Origin: Vulcaniibacterium gelatinicum
GTDB lineage: Bacteria > Pseudomonadota > Gammaproteobacteria > Xanthomonadales > Xanthomonadaceae
DNA length: 64,000 nt
Assembly (NCBI RefSeq): GCF_008033445.1
Contig: NZ_VNKO01000003.1
Coordinates: 123,827-187,826 of the forward strand
Direction of reading: 5' to 3'
The position numbers were made by a program, and so were the translations under genes. Under the pieces are notes generated by a model. It had not been told where the DNA came from, ran no database searches, and saw nothing but the letters and a program-made list of their open reading frames with translations. Each line of letters opens with the position of its first letter. The first letter of the stretch is position 1. Positions 37,796 through 47,300 of the stretch are shown in pieces.

Positions 37796-38101
37796 CTAGA
37801 ACCGGATCTTCCCGCTCAGGATGTCCTTGAACATCACCCAGTCGCCGGCGAAGGAATAGAACGGGTGCCGGAACGTCGCCGGGCGGTTCTTCTCGAAGAA
37901 GAAATGCCCGACCCACGCGAAACCGTAGCCGGCCGCGAGCGCGGCGAGCAGCCACCAGGGATTGCCCTGCACGACCGCCAGCGCGACCAGCGCCAGCGCC
38001 ACGCAACTGCCGATGAAATGCAGGCGCCGGCAGGTGCGGTTGCGGTGCTCGCCCAGATAGAACGGATAGAACTCGCGGAAACTGGAGAATCGCTGCGTCA
38101 T
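37796..38101 (-). CDS. Mpo1-like (DUF962) membrane protein
   Basis: This 101-residue protein matches the Mpo1/YGL010w family: FREFYPFYLGEHRNRTCRRLHFIG at the N-terminus (with conserved His residues), two central hydrophobic helices, and VGHFFFEKNRPATFRHPFYSF with a further conserved His and the FEKN-P motif. The yeast homolog is a dioxygenase in fatty acid alpha-oxidation of 2-hydroxy fatty acids; a comparable iron-dependent lipid role is possible here. It is downstream of mazG on the same strand with 43 bases between. Confidence 0.85.
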   Translation of the reverse strand: MTQRFSSFREFYPFYLGEHRNRTCRRLHFIGSCVALALVALAVVQGNPWWLLAALAAGYGFAWVGHFFFEKNRPATFRHPFYSFAGDWVMFKDILSGKIRF

Positions 38102-38144
38102 GGTGCCCTCCCCGCTCCGGGATCCGCCGGGGACCGGCCCGTGC

Positions 38145-38981
38145 TCAGGACGACGGCCCCTGCCCCTGCTCCGCCGCCTTGGCGCGGTCCCAGTACCGAT
38201 CCTGCCCCTCCAGCGGCAGCGCGGCAAGCTCCACGCCCTCGGCCGCGGCCAGCGCCTCCATCGCCCGGAACCGGCGCTCGAACTTGAGATTGGCCCGGCG
38301 CAGCGCGCTGCCCACGTCCACCTTCGCGTGCCGGGCCAGGTTGGCGCACACGAACAGCACATCGCCGATCTCGTCCTCGAGCTTGTCGCGCGCGGCCGCA
38401 TCGTCGGGATCGGCGGCGAGCGCCGCGAACTCGGCGCGCACCTCCTCGATCTCCTCGTGCAGCTTGGCGATCACCGGCTCCGGCCCCGGCCAGTCGAAAC
38501 CGACCTTGGCCGCCTTGTGCTGCAGCTTCACCGCCCGCTGCCACTCCGGCAGGCCGCGGGCGATGCCCGCGAGCGCGGAAGTGTCGCCGTCGCCGTTGGC
38601 CGCGCGCTCGGCGCGCTTGTGCTCCTCCCAGGCCCGGGTCTGGGCCGCGGCGTCGGCCACCGTCGCGTCGCCGAACACGTGCGGATGCCGGCGCACCATC
38701 TTGTCGCAGATCGCCGCGACCACGTCGCCGAACGCGAACGCCCCCTGCTCCTCGGCCATGCGCGCATGGAACACCACCTGCAGCAACAGGTCGCCGAGCT
38801 CCTCCTTCAACGCCGCCAGGTCGCCGCGGTCGATCGCGTCGGCGACCTCGTAGGCCTCCTCGATCGTGTACGGGGCGATGGTGGCGAAGCTCTGCTGCAC
38901 GTCCCACGGGCAGCCGCGCTGCGGGTCGCGCAGCCGGGCCATGATTTCGAGCAGCCGATCCATTGGGTGAGGTGTGTTCAT
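38145..38981 (-). CDS. mazG: Nucleoside triphosphate pyrophosphohydrolase
   Basis: This 278-residue protein has tandem MazG domains: an N-terminal one with MARLRDPQRGCPWDVQQSF, IEEAYEVADAI and KEELGDLLLQVVFHA, and a C-terminal one with HEEIEEVRAEF and KLEDEIGDVLFVCANLAR. The acidic residues bind Mg2+. It hydrolyses NTPs to NMPs and PPi, which helps clear aberrant nucleotides and modulates ppGpp in E. coli. Initiation at 38981 gives MNTPHPMDRLL; an internal ATG at residue 7 is an alternative. The promoter side contains repeat copy C. Confidence 0.95.
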   Translation of the reverse strand: MNTPHPMDRLLEIMARLRDPQRGCPWDVQQSFATIAPYTIEEAYEVADAIDRGDLAALKEELGDLLLQVVFHARMAEEQGAFAFGDVVAAICDKMVRRHPHVFGDATVADAAAQTRAWEEHKRAERAANGDGDTSALAGIARGLPEWQRAVKLQHKAAKVGFDWPGPEPVIAKLHEEIEEVRAEFAALAADPDDAAARDKLEDEIGDVLFVCANLARHAKVDVGSALRRANLKFERRFRAMEALAAAEGVELAALPLEGQDRYWDRAKAAEQGQGPSS

Positions 38982-39009
38982 GTCGTCGTGTTGGAGGAAC
39001 GGGTTTTTG

Positions 39010-39152
39010 GACGCGGATCAACGCGGATCAAACAACACTTTCCCGGACAAGCGCCCCATCGGATGGCAACGGCATGCCCCAACGGCAGTGACGCGTGCCG
39101 AGACCCTTCTCCAAGCAGGCTTTATCCGTGTGCATCCGCGTTGATCCGCGTC
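39010..39152. repeat. Dispersed inverted-repeat element, copy C
   Basis: This lies in the gap between mazG and cysQ. The left arm has two direct units (GACGCGGATCA, ACGCGGATCA). The 19 bases GACGCGGATCAACGCGGAT (39010-39028) pair perfectly with 39134-39152. The right arm has an extra TTTATCCGTGTGC unit. The centre of about 105 bases differs from copies A and B and holds no gene. The right arm runs to within 16 bases of the cysQ stop. Confidence 0.82.
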
Positions 39153-39167
39153 AAAACCGCTTCAAAA

Positions 39168-39958
<791 letters not shown>

Positions 39959-39962
<4 letters not shown>

Positions 39963-40507
39963 CGGCAATGCCTCAGCCATTCGCGGGCGATGAACAGTGC
40001 CGCGATCGAGCGGCCCTCGGAGAAATCCTCGCGCAGGATCAGCTCGTGCAGCGCTTCGAGCTTCCACGGCACGACCTCGGGCGGCTCGGGCTCGTCGCCC
40101 GGCAGCCGCTCCGGATACAGGTCGCGCGCCAGCACCAGCTGGGTCTGGTGGCTCATGTAGGTCGGCGCCAGGGTCAGCGGGCGCAGCACCTGCAGCGAGC
40201 GTGCGCCGTAGCCCGCTTCCTCCTTCAGCTCGCGGTTGGCGGCCTCGAGCGCGGTCTCGCCGGGGTCGATGCGGCCCTTGACCAGGCCGAGCTCGTAGCG
40301 GTGCACGCCGGCGGCGTACTCGCGCACCAGCAGCACCGTGTCCGGGTCGAGCAGCGGCACCACCACCACCGCGCCGTGGCCGCGCCCGTGCAGGCGTTCG
40401 TAGCGGCGGCGCTCGCCGTTGCTGAACTCCAGGTCGAGCCGTTCCATCCGGTAGGGCCCGGCGTCGTGCTCGGTGATGCCGTGGATGGTGGGCAGGGGGC
40501 GGGACAT
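39959..40507 (-). CDS. nudE: ADP compounds hydrolase (NudE-like Nudix enzyme)
   Basis: This 182-residue Nudix hydrolase has a perfect Nudix box GRIDPGETALEAANRELKEEAGY near residues 80-102 (split: GRIDPGETALEAANREL, then KEEAGY). Flanking phrases VVVVPLLDPDTVLLVREYAAG and TYMSHQTQLVLARDLYPERL match the NudE group, which hydrolyses Ap3A, ADP-ribose and NADH. It overlaps cysQ by four bases and is divergent from bioA. The neighbours nudE and cysQ both clean up nucleotide by-products. Confidence 0.92.
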
Positions 40508-40534
40508 GGGGCTGAGGGCTGGGGGTGCATGCCC

Positions 40535-40540
40535 GATAAT
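40535..40540 (+). promoter_or_regulatory. Possible -10 element (GATAAT) for bioA
   Basis: CCCGATAATGCC lies 6 bases before the ATG at 40547, near-consensus for a -10 box. This would give a leaderless bioA mRNA. An upstream in-frame ATG at 40529 overlaps this element, which argues for the 40547 start. Confidence 0.4.
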
Positions 40541-40546
40541 GCCGGC

Positions 40547-41971
40547 ATGCAGGACATTTCCCGGACGTTTCCCATCATATCGGACAGCGACCGCTGGCGA
40601 GCCCGCGACCTGGCGGTGCTGTGGCACCCGTGCACGCAGATGCGCGAGCACCCGGACCTGCTGCCGCTGGTGCCGGTGGCGCGCGGCGACGGCGCCTGGC
40701 TGGTCGGCCACGACGGCCGCCGCTGGCTGGACGCGGTGTCGAGCTGGTGGACCAACCTGCACGGCCATGCCGAACCGCGCATCGCGGCCGCGGTCGCGGC
40801 GCAGGCGCGCACGCTGGAGCAGGTGATCCTGGCCGGTTTCTCGCATCCGCCGGCGGTGGAACTGGCCGAGCGCCTGCTCGCCCTGGTCCCGCGCGAGCCG
40901 GGGCGCGCGCCGCTGGCCAAGGTGTTCTATGCCGACAACGGCTCGGCCGGCGTGGAAGTGGCGCTGAAGATGGCCTTCCACTGGTTCCGCAACCGCGGCG
41001 AGACCCGGCGCACCAGATTCGTGGCGCTCGAGAACGGCTACCACGGCGAAACCCTCGGCGCGCTCGCGGTCGGCGACATCCCGCTGTACCGGCGGGTGTA
41101 CGCGCCGCTGCTGGCCGAGGCCCTGTTCGCGCCCTCGCCCGACGCGTACCTGGCCGAACCCGGCGAAGGCCCGGCCGGACGCGCCGAGCGCGCGGCCGGG
41201 GCGCTGGCCGAGCTGCTCGACCGCCACGGCGGCGAGGTCTGCGCGCTGATCCTGGAACCGCGCGTGCAATGCGCCGGCGGCATGCGCATGCACGATCCGC
41301 TGTACCTGCGCCGCGTGCGCGAGCTGTGCGACGCGCACGGCATCTTCCTGATCGCCGACGAGATCGCGGTCGGTTTCGGCCGTACCGGGACGCTGTTCGC
41401 CTGCGAGCAGGCGCCCGCCGCCGGCGACGGGCCGGGCGGCATCCAGCCCGACCTGATGTGCGTGTCCAAGGGCCTCACCGGCGGCTTCCTGCCGCTGGCG
41501 GCGGTGCTGGCGACGCAGGCGATCTACGACGGCTTCCTCGACGACTCGCGCGAGCGCGCGTTCCTGCATTCGCACAGCTACACCGGCAATCCGCTCGCCT
41601 GCGCGGCGGGGCTGGCCTCGCTGGAGATCCTCGAACAGGACCGGGTGCTGGAGCGCAACCGCGCCACCGCCGCGCGCATGGCCGAACTCGCCGCGCCGCT
41701 GGCGGAGCTGCCGCACGTGGCCGAGGTGCGCCAGGCGGGGATGATCCTGGCCTTCGAGCTGACCCGGAACGGCGACCGCCGCACCCCGTTCGAGCCCGCG
41801 CTGCGCGTGGGCCTGCGCGCCTACCGCGCCGCGATCGCGCGCGGGGTGCTGCTGCGCCCCCTGGGCGACGTGCTGTACTGGATGCCGCCGTACTGCGTGG
41901 ACGAGGCACAGCTCGCGCTGCTCGCACAGGTCACGCGCGAGGCGATCGAGGAGGCCACCGCATGCGCCTGA
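40547..41971 (+). CDS. bioA: Adenosylmethionine-8-amino-7-oxononanoate aminotransferase
   Basis: This 474-residue class III PLP aminotransferase has LWHPCTQMREHPDLLPLVPV at the N-terminus (BioA-typical), SSWWTNLHGHAEPRIAAA, YADNGSAGVEVALKMAFHWF, ENGYHGETLGAL, LIADEIAVGFGRTG (PLP-interacting Asp) and VSKGLTGGFLPLAA (Schiff-base Lys). It makes 7,8-diaminopelargonate in biotin synthesis. The rest of the biotin operon is not adjacent. It overlaps rsmE by 10 bases. Confidence 0.95.
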   Translation: MQDISRTFPIISDSDRWRARDLAVLWHPCTQMREHPDLLPLVPVARGDGAWLVGHDGRRWLDAVSSWWTNLHGHAEPRIAAAVAAQARTLEQVILAGFSHPPAVELAERLLALVPREPGRAPLAKVFYADNGSAGVEVALKMAFHWFRNRGETRRTRFVALENGYHGETLGALAVGDIPLYRRVYAPLLAEALFAPSPDAYLAEPGEGPAGRAERAAGALAELLDRHGGEVCALILEPRVQCAGGMRMHDPLYLRRVRELCDAHGIFLIADEIAVGFGRTGTLFACEQAPAAGDGPGGIQPDLMCVSKGLTGGFLPLAAVLATQAIYDGFLDDSRERAFLHSHSYTGNPLACAAGLASLEILEQDRVLERNRATAARMAELAAPLAELPHVAEVRQAGMILAFELTRNGDRRTPFEPALRVGLRAYRAAIARGVLLRPLGDVLYWMPPYCVDEAQLALLAQVTREAIEEATACA

Positions 41972-42696
41972 CCCGGGTGCACGTGGACGCGCCGCTCGCG
42001 CCCGGCGCGCGGGTGGCGCTGCCGGAGGCCGCCGCCACGCACCTCGCGCGGGTGCTGCGCCTGCAGCCGGGCGATGCCTGCGTGCTGTTCAACGGCGACG
42101 GCCACGACTACGACGCCGTGCTGACCGCGGTCGGCAAGCGCGGGGCCGAAGCCGAGGTGGCCGCGGCACGCGCGGTGGAGAACGAATCGCCGCTGCGGCT
42201 GGTGCTGCTGCAGGGCATCGCCCGCGGCGAGAAGATGGACTGGATCCTGCAGAAGGCCACCGAGCTCGGCGTGGCCGGGTTCGTGCCGGTGCACAGCGAG
42301 CGCAGCGAGGTGCGGCTCGACGCGGAGCGCGCCAGCAAGCGCCTGGCGCACTGGCGCGGGGTGGTGGTGGCCGCCTGCGAACAGTGCGGGCGGGCGCGGG
42401 TACCGGACGTCGCCGCGCCGCTGCCGCTGGCGCAGGCGCTCGCGGCGCTGCCGGACGGGGCGCGTTTCCTGCTCGATCCGCAGGCGGCGGCGGGCGTGGC
42501 GGGCGTCGCGCCCGATCCGCGCGCGCCCTGCGTGCTCGCCATCGGCCCCGAGGGCGGCTGGTCGCCGCGCGACCGCGCGCTGCTGCATGCCGCCGGATTC
42601 CGCGGCCTGCGCCTGGGACCGCGCGTGCTGCGCACCGAGACCGCCGGGATCGCCGCGATCGCGGCGCTGCAGGCGCGGTGCGGGGACTTGGCCTGA
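41962..42696 (+). CDS. rsmE: 16S rRNA m3U1498 methyltransferase
   Basis: This 244-residue SPOUT-family enzyme has the N-terminal PUA-like part (TRVHVDAPLAPGARVALP, THLARVLRLQPGD) and the knotted SAM-binding C-domain (ARGEKMDWILQKATELGVAGFVPV, ERSEVRL, AIGPEGGWSPRD, LGPRVLRTETAGIAAIA). It methylates U1498 of 16S rRNA. The start overlaps the end of bioA by ten bases, so it is co-translated with it. Confidence 0.96.
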   Translation: MRLTRVHVDAPLAPGARVALPEAAATHLARVLRLQPGDACVLFNGDGHDYDAVLTAVGKRGAEAEVAAARAVENESPLRLVLLQGIARGEKMDWILQKATELGVAGFVPVHSERSEVRLDAERASKRLAHWRGVVVAACEQCGRARVPDVAAPLPLAQALAALPDGARFLLDPQAAAGVAGVAPDPRAPCVLAIGPEGGWSPRDRALLHAAGFRGLRLGPRVLRTETAGIAAIAALQARCGDLA

Positions 42697-42723
42697 GGCC
42701 GCGGCCCCGCCGGGCTCGGGCGC

Positions 42724-43194
42724 TCAGGCCGCCTGCTTCAACGCGTCCTTGATCAGCTGCTCGAGCTGCGCCAGGTCGGGCAGCAGGGCCGCGTCCTCGC
42801 GCAGCATCACCCGCTGCAGCACCGCCGGCGGCAGTTCGCCCTGCTCGTCCTCCGCCACCAGCGCATCGCGCGCGACCGTGACCAGGCGCGGGAAGCCCTG
42901 GGTCAGCAGGGCGAAGTACGGAAAGCGCGGGTCGCCGCCCAGCGCCTTGAGCACCAGCACCTTGCTACCCAGGCCGCCCTGCTCCTCGGCGTTGCCGCCC
43001 AGGCGCGCGAACGCCACCATCGGCAGCAGCCAGCCGCGCCAGCGGATGCGGCCCAGCAGCCAGTCGGGCGCCCCCGGGATCGGCTCGGGGTCGGCGTAGG
43101 ACAGCACCTCGGCGATGGTGGCGTTGGGCAGCAGCAGGCGCGCGCCGGCGATCTGGATCAGCACGCCGCGGATGTCTTGGCTCTGGTTGGACAT
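42724..43194 (-). CDS. chpC: CheW-like adaptor of the Pil-Chp system (ChpC)
   Basis: This is a 156-residue single CheW domain: RGVLIQIAGARLLLPNATIAEVL, PGAPDWLLGRIRWRGWLLPMVAF and FALLTQGFPRLVTVARDALV. It follows chpB by 36 bases as the last gene of the operon. By position and domain it corresponds to Pseudomonas ChpC, an auxiliary adaptor that can couple further receptors to the ChpA kinase. No other gene of the Pseudomonas cluster (chpD, chpE) follows. Confidence 0.85.
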   Translation of the reverse strand: MSNQSQDIRGVLIQIAGARLLLPNATIAEVLSYADPEPIPGAPDWLLGRIRWRGWLLPMVAFARLGGNAEEQGGLGSKVLVLKALGGDPRFPYFALLTQGFPRLVTVARDALVAEDEQGELPPAVLQRVMLREDAALLPDLAQLEQLIKDALKQAA

Positions 43195-43230
43195 GGACAG
43201 CTCGCTCGGATGGGCTCGGGCGTGTGTGGA

Positions 43231-44385
43231 TCAGGCCGGCCAGCGTTGCCGGAGCAACCCGACCAGGTCGGACGGCGTGGCCGCCTGTCCGCCGCGTGCG
43301 ATGAGTTCGGCCGGCGCGGCCGGGTCGTAGCAGCCCTCCGGGGTCTGGCCGAGGATCAACGCGCCGCGACTGGCATGGCGCAGAGCCGGCTCGACCTGGG
43401 CCGGGTCGGCGCCGCTGAGCATGACGATGGCGCTGTCGGAGGGCGGCAACCCGGCGAGCAGGTCGCCGCCGGCGACGAAGCGCAAGCCCTCCCCCGTGGC
43501 TTCGACCCCCAGCTCCGGCGGCACGACGTATACCTGACCGCGCTGGACCACGGCTCCGACCTCGGCCAGCTGCACCGGCAAGGCACTGGCCCGGGCCATC
43601 TGCTGCACCAGCCGGTCGTAGCGGCCACCGTCCAGGCGCTGGCTGACCAGCAGTGGACGGGGGAAATCGGCCGGCACCGCCGAGAGCAACTGGCGGATCG
43701 CATCCGGCCCGCCAATGCCGCCGAATACCAGCACCGCGCCCCGCACGGTGTCGGGGCCATGCGCCACGGGCGGGGGCGGTGGCCCCTCCTCCAGTTCGAG
43801 CGCTGCGATCCGCTGCTCCAGCTCGGCCAGGTCGCGGGCGAAGCGGCCGGACGCGGCCGGCACCTCAGTCACCACCGGAGCGGCGGCGGCCTCGTCGAAA
43901 TCGAGCGCGTTGATGTCGTCGGTGAGGGCCAGGCCGGCGAAGGCGGGGGCGGCCGGTGCAAGCTCTGCCCCCGCGGGCGTCGGCGCGGGCGGCGCCCAGG
44001 CTTCCGCTTCGCCCTCGGCAGGAGCCGTGTCCGCCGCGGGCGGCAATACATTGCCGTGACCGTACAGCTTGGCCGCCAGATGCCGCACCCAGCGCGCCGC
44101 GTCCCAGCCTTCGCGGCGGGCGGCGAGCTCGGCCTCGTCGTAGATCACTTCGATCGCCGGGTCGCCTAGCACCGCATCGAGGCGGTCGAGCGCGTCCTCG
44201 ACCACGGGGTCGAGCGCGACCAGCACCGCCTGCGGCGCCGCGGCCGCCAGCACACCGGCGTCGGCGAGCTGACTCGGGTCGGCCTCGAACACCAGCTCCG
44301 CCCCGGCCTCACGCAATGCGACGCGCAGGCGCTCGCACGCCTCTCCCGGCCGCGCCAGCAACGCCACACGCCGGGACTCAGGCAT
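43231..44385 (-). CDS. chpB: CheB/ChpB-like protein with apparently degenerate methylesterase site
   Basis: This 384-residue protein starts 8 bases inside the 3' end of chpA. The N-terminus is receiver-like ([35 protein letters not shown]), the middle is Ala/Pro-rich and low in complexity (about 130-215), and the C-terminus resembles a CheB methylesterase domain. In that domain the expected GASTGG is VFGGIGGP, so the nucleophilic Ser is absent; the QHMP motif reads SQRLDGG, so the His is absent; the GNDG region is MLSGADPAQ. It probably lacks esterase activity. The operon also has no pilK gene. Confidence 0.8.
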   Translation of the reverse strand: MPESRRVALLARPGEACERLRVALREAGAELVFEADPSQLADAGVLAAAAPQAVLVALDPVVEDALDRLDAVLGDPAIEVIYDEAELAARREGWDAARWVRHLAAKLYGHGNVLPPAADTAPAEGEAEAWAPPAPTPAGAELAPAAPAFAGLALTDDINALDFDEAAAAPVVTEVPAASGRFARDLAELEQRIAALELEEGPPPPPVAHGPDTVRGAVLVFGGIGGPDAIRQLLSAVPADFPRPLLVSQRLDGGRYDRLVQQMARASALPVQLAEVGAVVQRGQVYVVPPELGVEATGEGLRFVAGGDLLAGLPPSDSAIVMLSGADPAQVEPALRHASRGALILGQTPEGCYDPAAPAELIARGGQAATPSDLVGLLRQRWPA

Positions 44386-47300
44386 TGGCGCGCTCCTGGG
44401 CCAGCAGCTCGAACACGTTGCGCAGCAGCTCGTGCTCCTGGTACGGCTTGCCGAGGTAACGGTCCACGCCGATGTCGAACGCACGCTGGCGGTGCTTCTC
44501 GCCGGTCCGCGAGGTGATCATGATGATCGGCACGTTGCGCAGGCGCGCGTCGGCCTTCATCGCGGTGGCGAGCTCGTAGCCGTCCATGCGCGGCATCTCG
44601 ATGTCGAGCAGCATCAGGTCGGGCACGCGCTCGTCCATGCGCTCGAGCGCGTCCAGGCCGTCCTTCGCGGTCATCACCTCGAAGTTGTGGCGCTCGAGTA
44701 CACGACCGGTGACCTTGCGCATCGTCACCGAGTCGTCCACCACCATCACCAGCGGCACGCGGCGCTGCTCGGCCGCCGGCGCCGGCGCGGCCTCGCGCGG
44801 CAGCGCGGCAGCGCGGCGCACCAGCGGCGCGACGTCGAGGATCACCACGACACTGCCGTCGCCCATGATCGTGGCACCGAAGATGCCGGGGATCGAGGCG
44901 ACCTGCGGTCCGACCGGCTTGACCACGATTTCGCGGCTGCCGAGCACCTGGTCGATGCAGACCGCGGCGCGCAGCTCGCCGGAGCGGATCAACAGCAGCG
45001 GCATCTGCAGCTGGCCCTCGGCCTTGGCCGGGGCGTGGCCGACCAGCAGGCCGAGGTCGTGCAGCGCGTAGTCCTCGCCGCCGTAGCGGTAGCTCGCGTC
45101 CGCACGCCCGAGCTGGTCACGGCCAATGCGGCCCACGCCGCGCACCGAGGCGATCGGCACGGCGAAGGTGGTGTCGTCGATCCGGACGAACACCGCCTGG
45201 GTGACCGCCAGCGTCTGCGGCAGGCGCAGGGTGAAGGTGGTGCCCTCGCCTTTCTTCGAGCGGATGTCGAGCGAACCGCCGAGCTGGCGCACTTCCGCGG
45301 CGACCACGTCCATGCCGACGCCACGGCCGGCCAGGCGGCTGACGGTATCGGCGGTGGAGAAGCCGGACTCCAGGATCAGCGCATCGAGGTCGGAATCGCT
45401 CAGCACCGCGCCCGGGCGGACCAGGCCACGCTCCTCGGCGCGCTTGCGGATCGCGGCGCGGTTCAGGCCGGCGCCGTCGTCGCCCACCTCGAGCACGACT
45501 TCGGAGCCTTCGCGGCGGACCGCGATCCGGACCACGCCTTCCTCGGGCTTGCCGGCCTTGCGCCGCACCTCCGGCGTCTCCAGGCCGTGGGCGACCGCGT
45601 TGCGCAGCATGTGCTCCAGCGGCGCGGTCATGCGCTCGAGCACGTTGCGGTCGAGCTCGCCCTGCGCGCCCTCGAGCTTGAGCTGTACCTGCTTGCCGGT
45701 CTCGGCCGCGGCCTGGCGCAGCACCCTGCGCAGGCGCGGCACCAGCGCGTCGAACGGCACCATGCGCGTGCGCATGAGGCCTTCCTGCAGGTCCGAACTC
45801 ACCCGCGACTGCTGCAGCAGCAGGGTTTCGTACTGGCGGGTGAGGTCGTCCATCGAGCTCTGCAGGCTCGCCAGGTCGTTGGCGGTCTCCGCCAGCGCGC
45901 GCGAGAGCTGCTGCAGGGTCGAGAAGCGGTCGAGCTCGAGCGGGTCGAAGGTGTCGTCGGCGTCCTCGTGCTCGCGCTGGTAGCGGGCGATGATCTGCGC
46001 CTCGGTCTCGATCTCCAGGCGGCGCAGCTGGTCACGCAGACGGATGTTCGTCTGCTCCATTTCGGTCACCGCCGCACGGAACGCGCCCAGCTGCTGCTCC
46101 AGACGCGCGCGGTAGATCGCGACCTCGCCGGCATAGTTCACCAATCGGTCGAGCAGATCGGCGCGCACGCGCACTTGTTCCTGCGGAGCGCGGATGCCGA
46201 CGTCCTCCTCCTCGCCGGCCAGCGCTTCGGTGATCGGCGCCGACAGCGGCTTGAGTTCGACCTTCGGCGCCGGCACCGGCTCGGCCGGGCGGGACGGGGC
46301 GGCCGCCGCGGTCTGGCCGCGCGCGCGCGCGTCGAACTCGGCGATCAGCGTCTCCGGCATGGCGATCGCGCGGCGCTTGCCGACGCGGGTCACCATCGCG
46401 TGCAGGCGGTCGAAGCCGCGCTCCAGCAGCGGGATGCCGTCCTGGCCGAGTTCGGTGCGGTGGTCCACCACCGCCTCGAGCAGCGACTCCATCACGTGGC
46501 CGAGTTCGCCGACCGCCATGATGCCGGCCATGCGCGCGCCGCCCTTGAGCGTGTGCAGGTCGCGCTGCAGGCCGACCAGCGGCTCGCGCTCCCCCGGCGC
46601 CTGGCGCAGTTGCGCCAGCAGGCCGTCGGCGTGGTCGAGCAGATCCACGCTCTCCTCGACGAAGATGTCCACGAGGTCGGCGTCGAGCTCGGTCATGTCG
46701 AGCGGTGCGTCCGGATCCTCGCCCCCACCGGCCGCAGCCTCGGCCAGCAGCTCGGCCACCGCCGGTTCGGGCTCCGCCGCGGGAACCGCTTCCTCGGCCG
46801 GGGGCGCCGCGGCTTCCGCCTCGCGCGCCGCCGCCGCTTCCGCCGCGGCCTGCTCGCGCGCCAGGCGCTCGGCTTCGTATTCGGCCTCCAGCCGTGCGTA
46901 CTCCGCCTCCTCCTCGGCCTGGAGACGTTCGGCTTCGAGACGTTCGGCTTCGAGGCGTTCGGCTTCGAGGCGTTCGGCTTCGAGGCGTTCGGCTTCGAGA
47001 CGTTCGGCTTCGAGACGTTCGGCTTCGAGACGTTCGGCTTCGAGACGTTCGGCTTCGAGACGTTCGGCTTCGAGACGTTCGGCTTCGAGACGTTCGGCTT
47101 CGAGGCGTTCGGCTTCGAGGCGTTCGGCTTCGAGACGTTCGGCTTCGAGACGTTCGGCTTCGAGGCGTTCGGCTTCGAGACGTTCGGCTTCGAGACGTTC
47201 GGCTTCGAGGACGTCCGCATCGAGCGCGAGCTGCGCCTCGAGCGCGGCGAAAGCATCGTCGGCAGCTTCGGCAGCCGGTTCCGTCTCCGGCTCGACCGTC

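Noticed and set aside
43231..44385. chpB as a pseudogene.
   Set aside because: The frame is intact over 384 codons with a normal start and stop and is coupled to chpA; only the catalytic residues look lost.
46926..47210. CRISPR array.
   Set aside because: The 15-bp repeats are contiguous with no spacers, keep the chpA frame and encode EAERL units.
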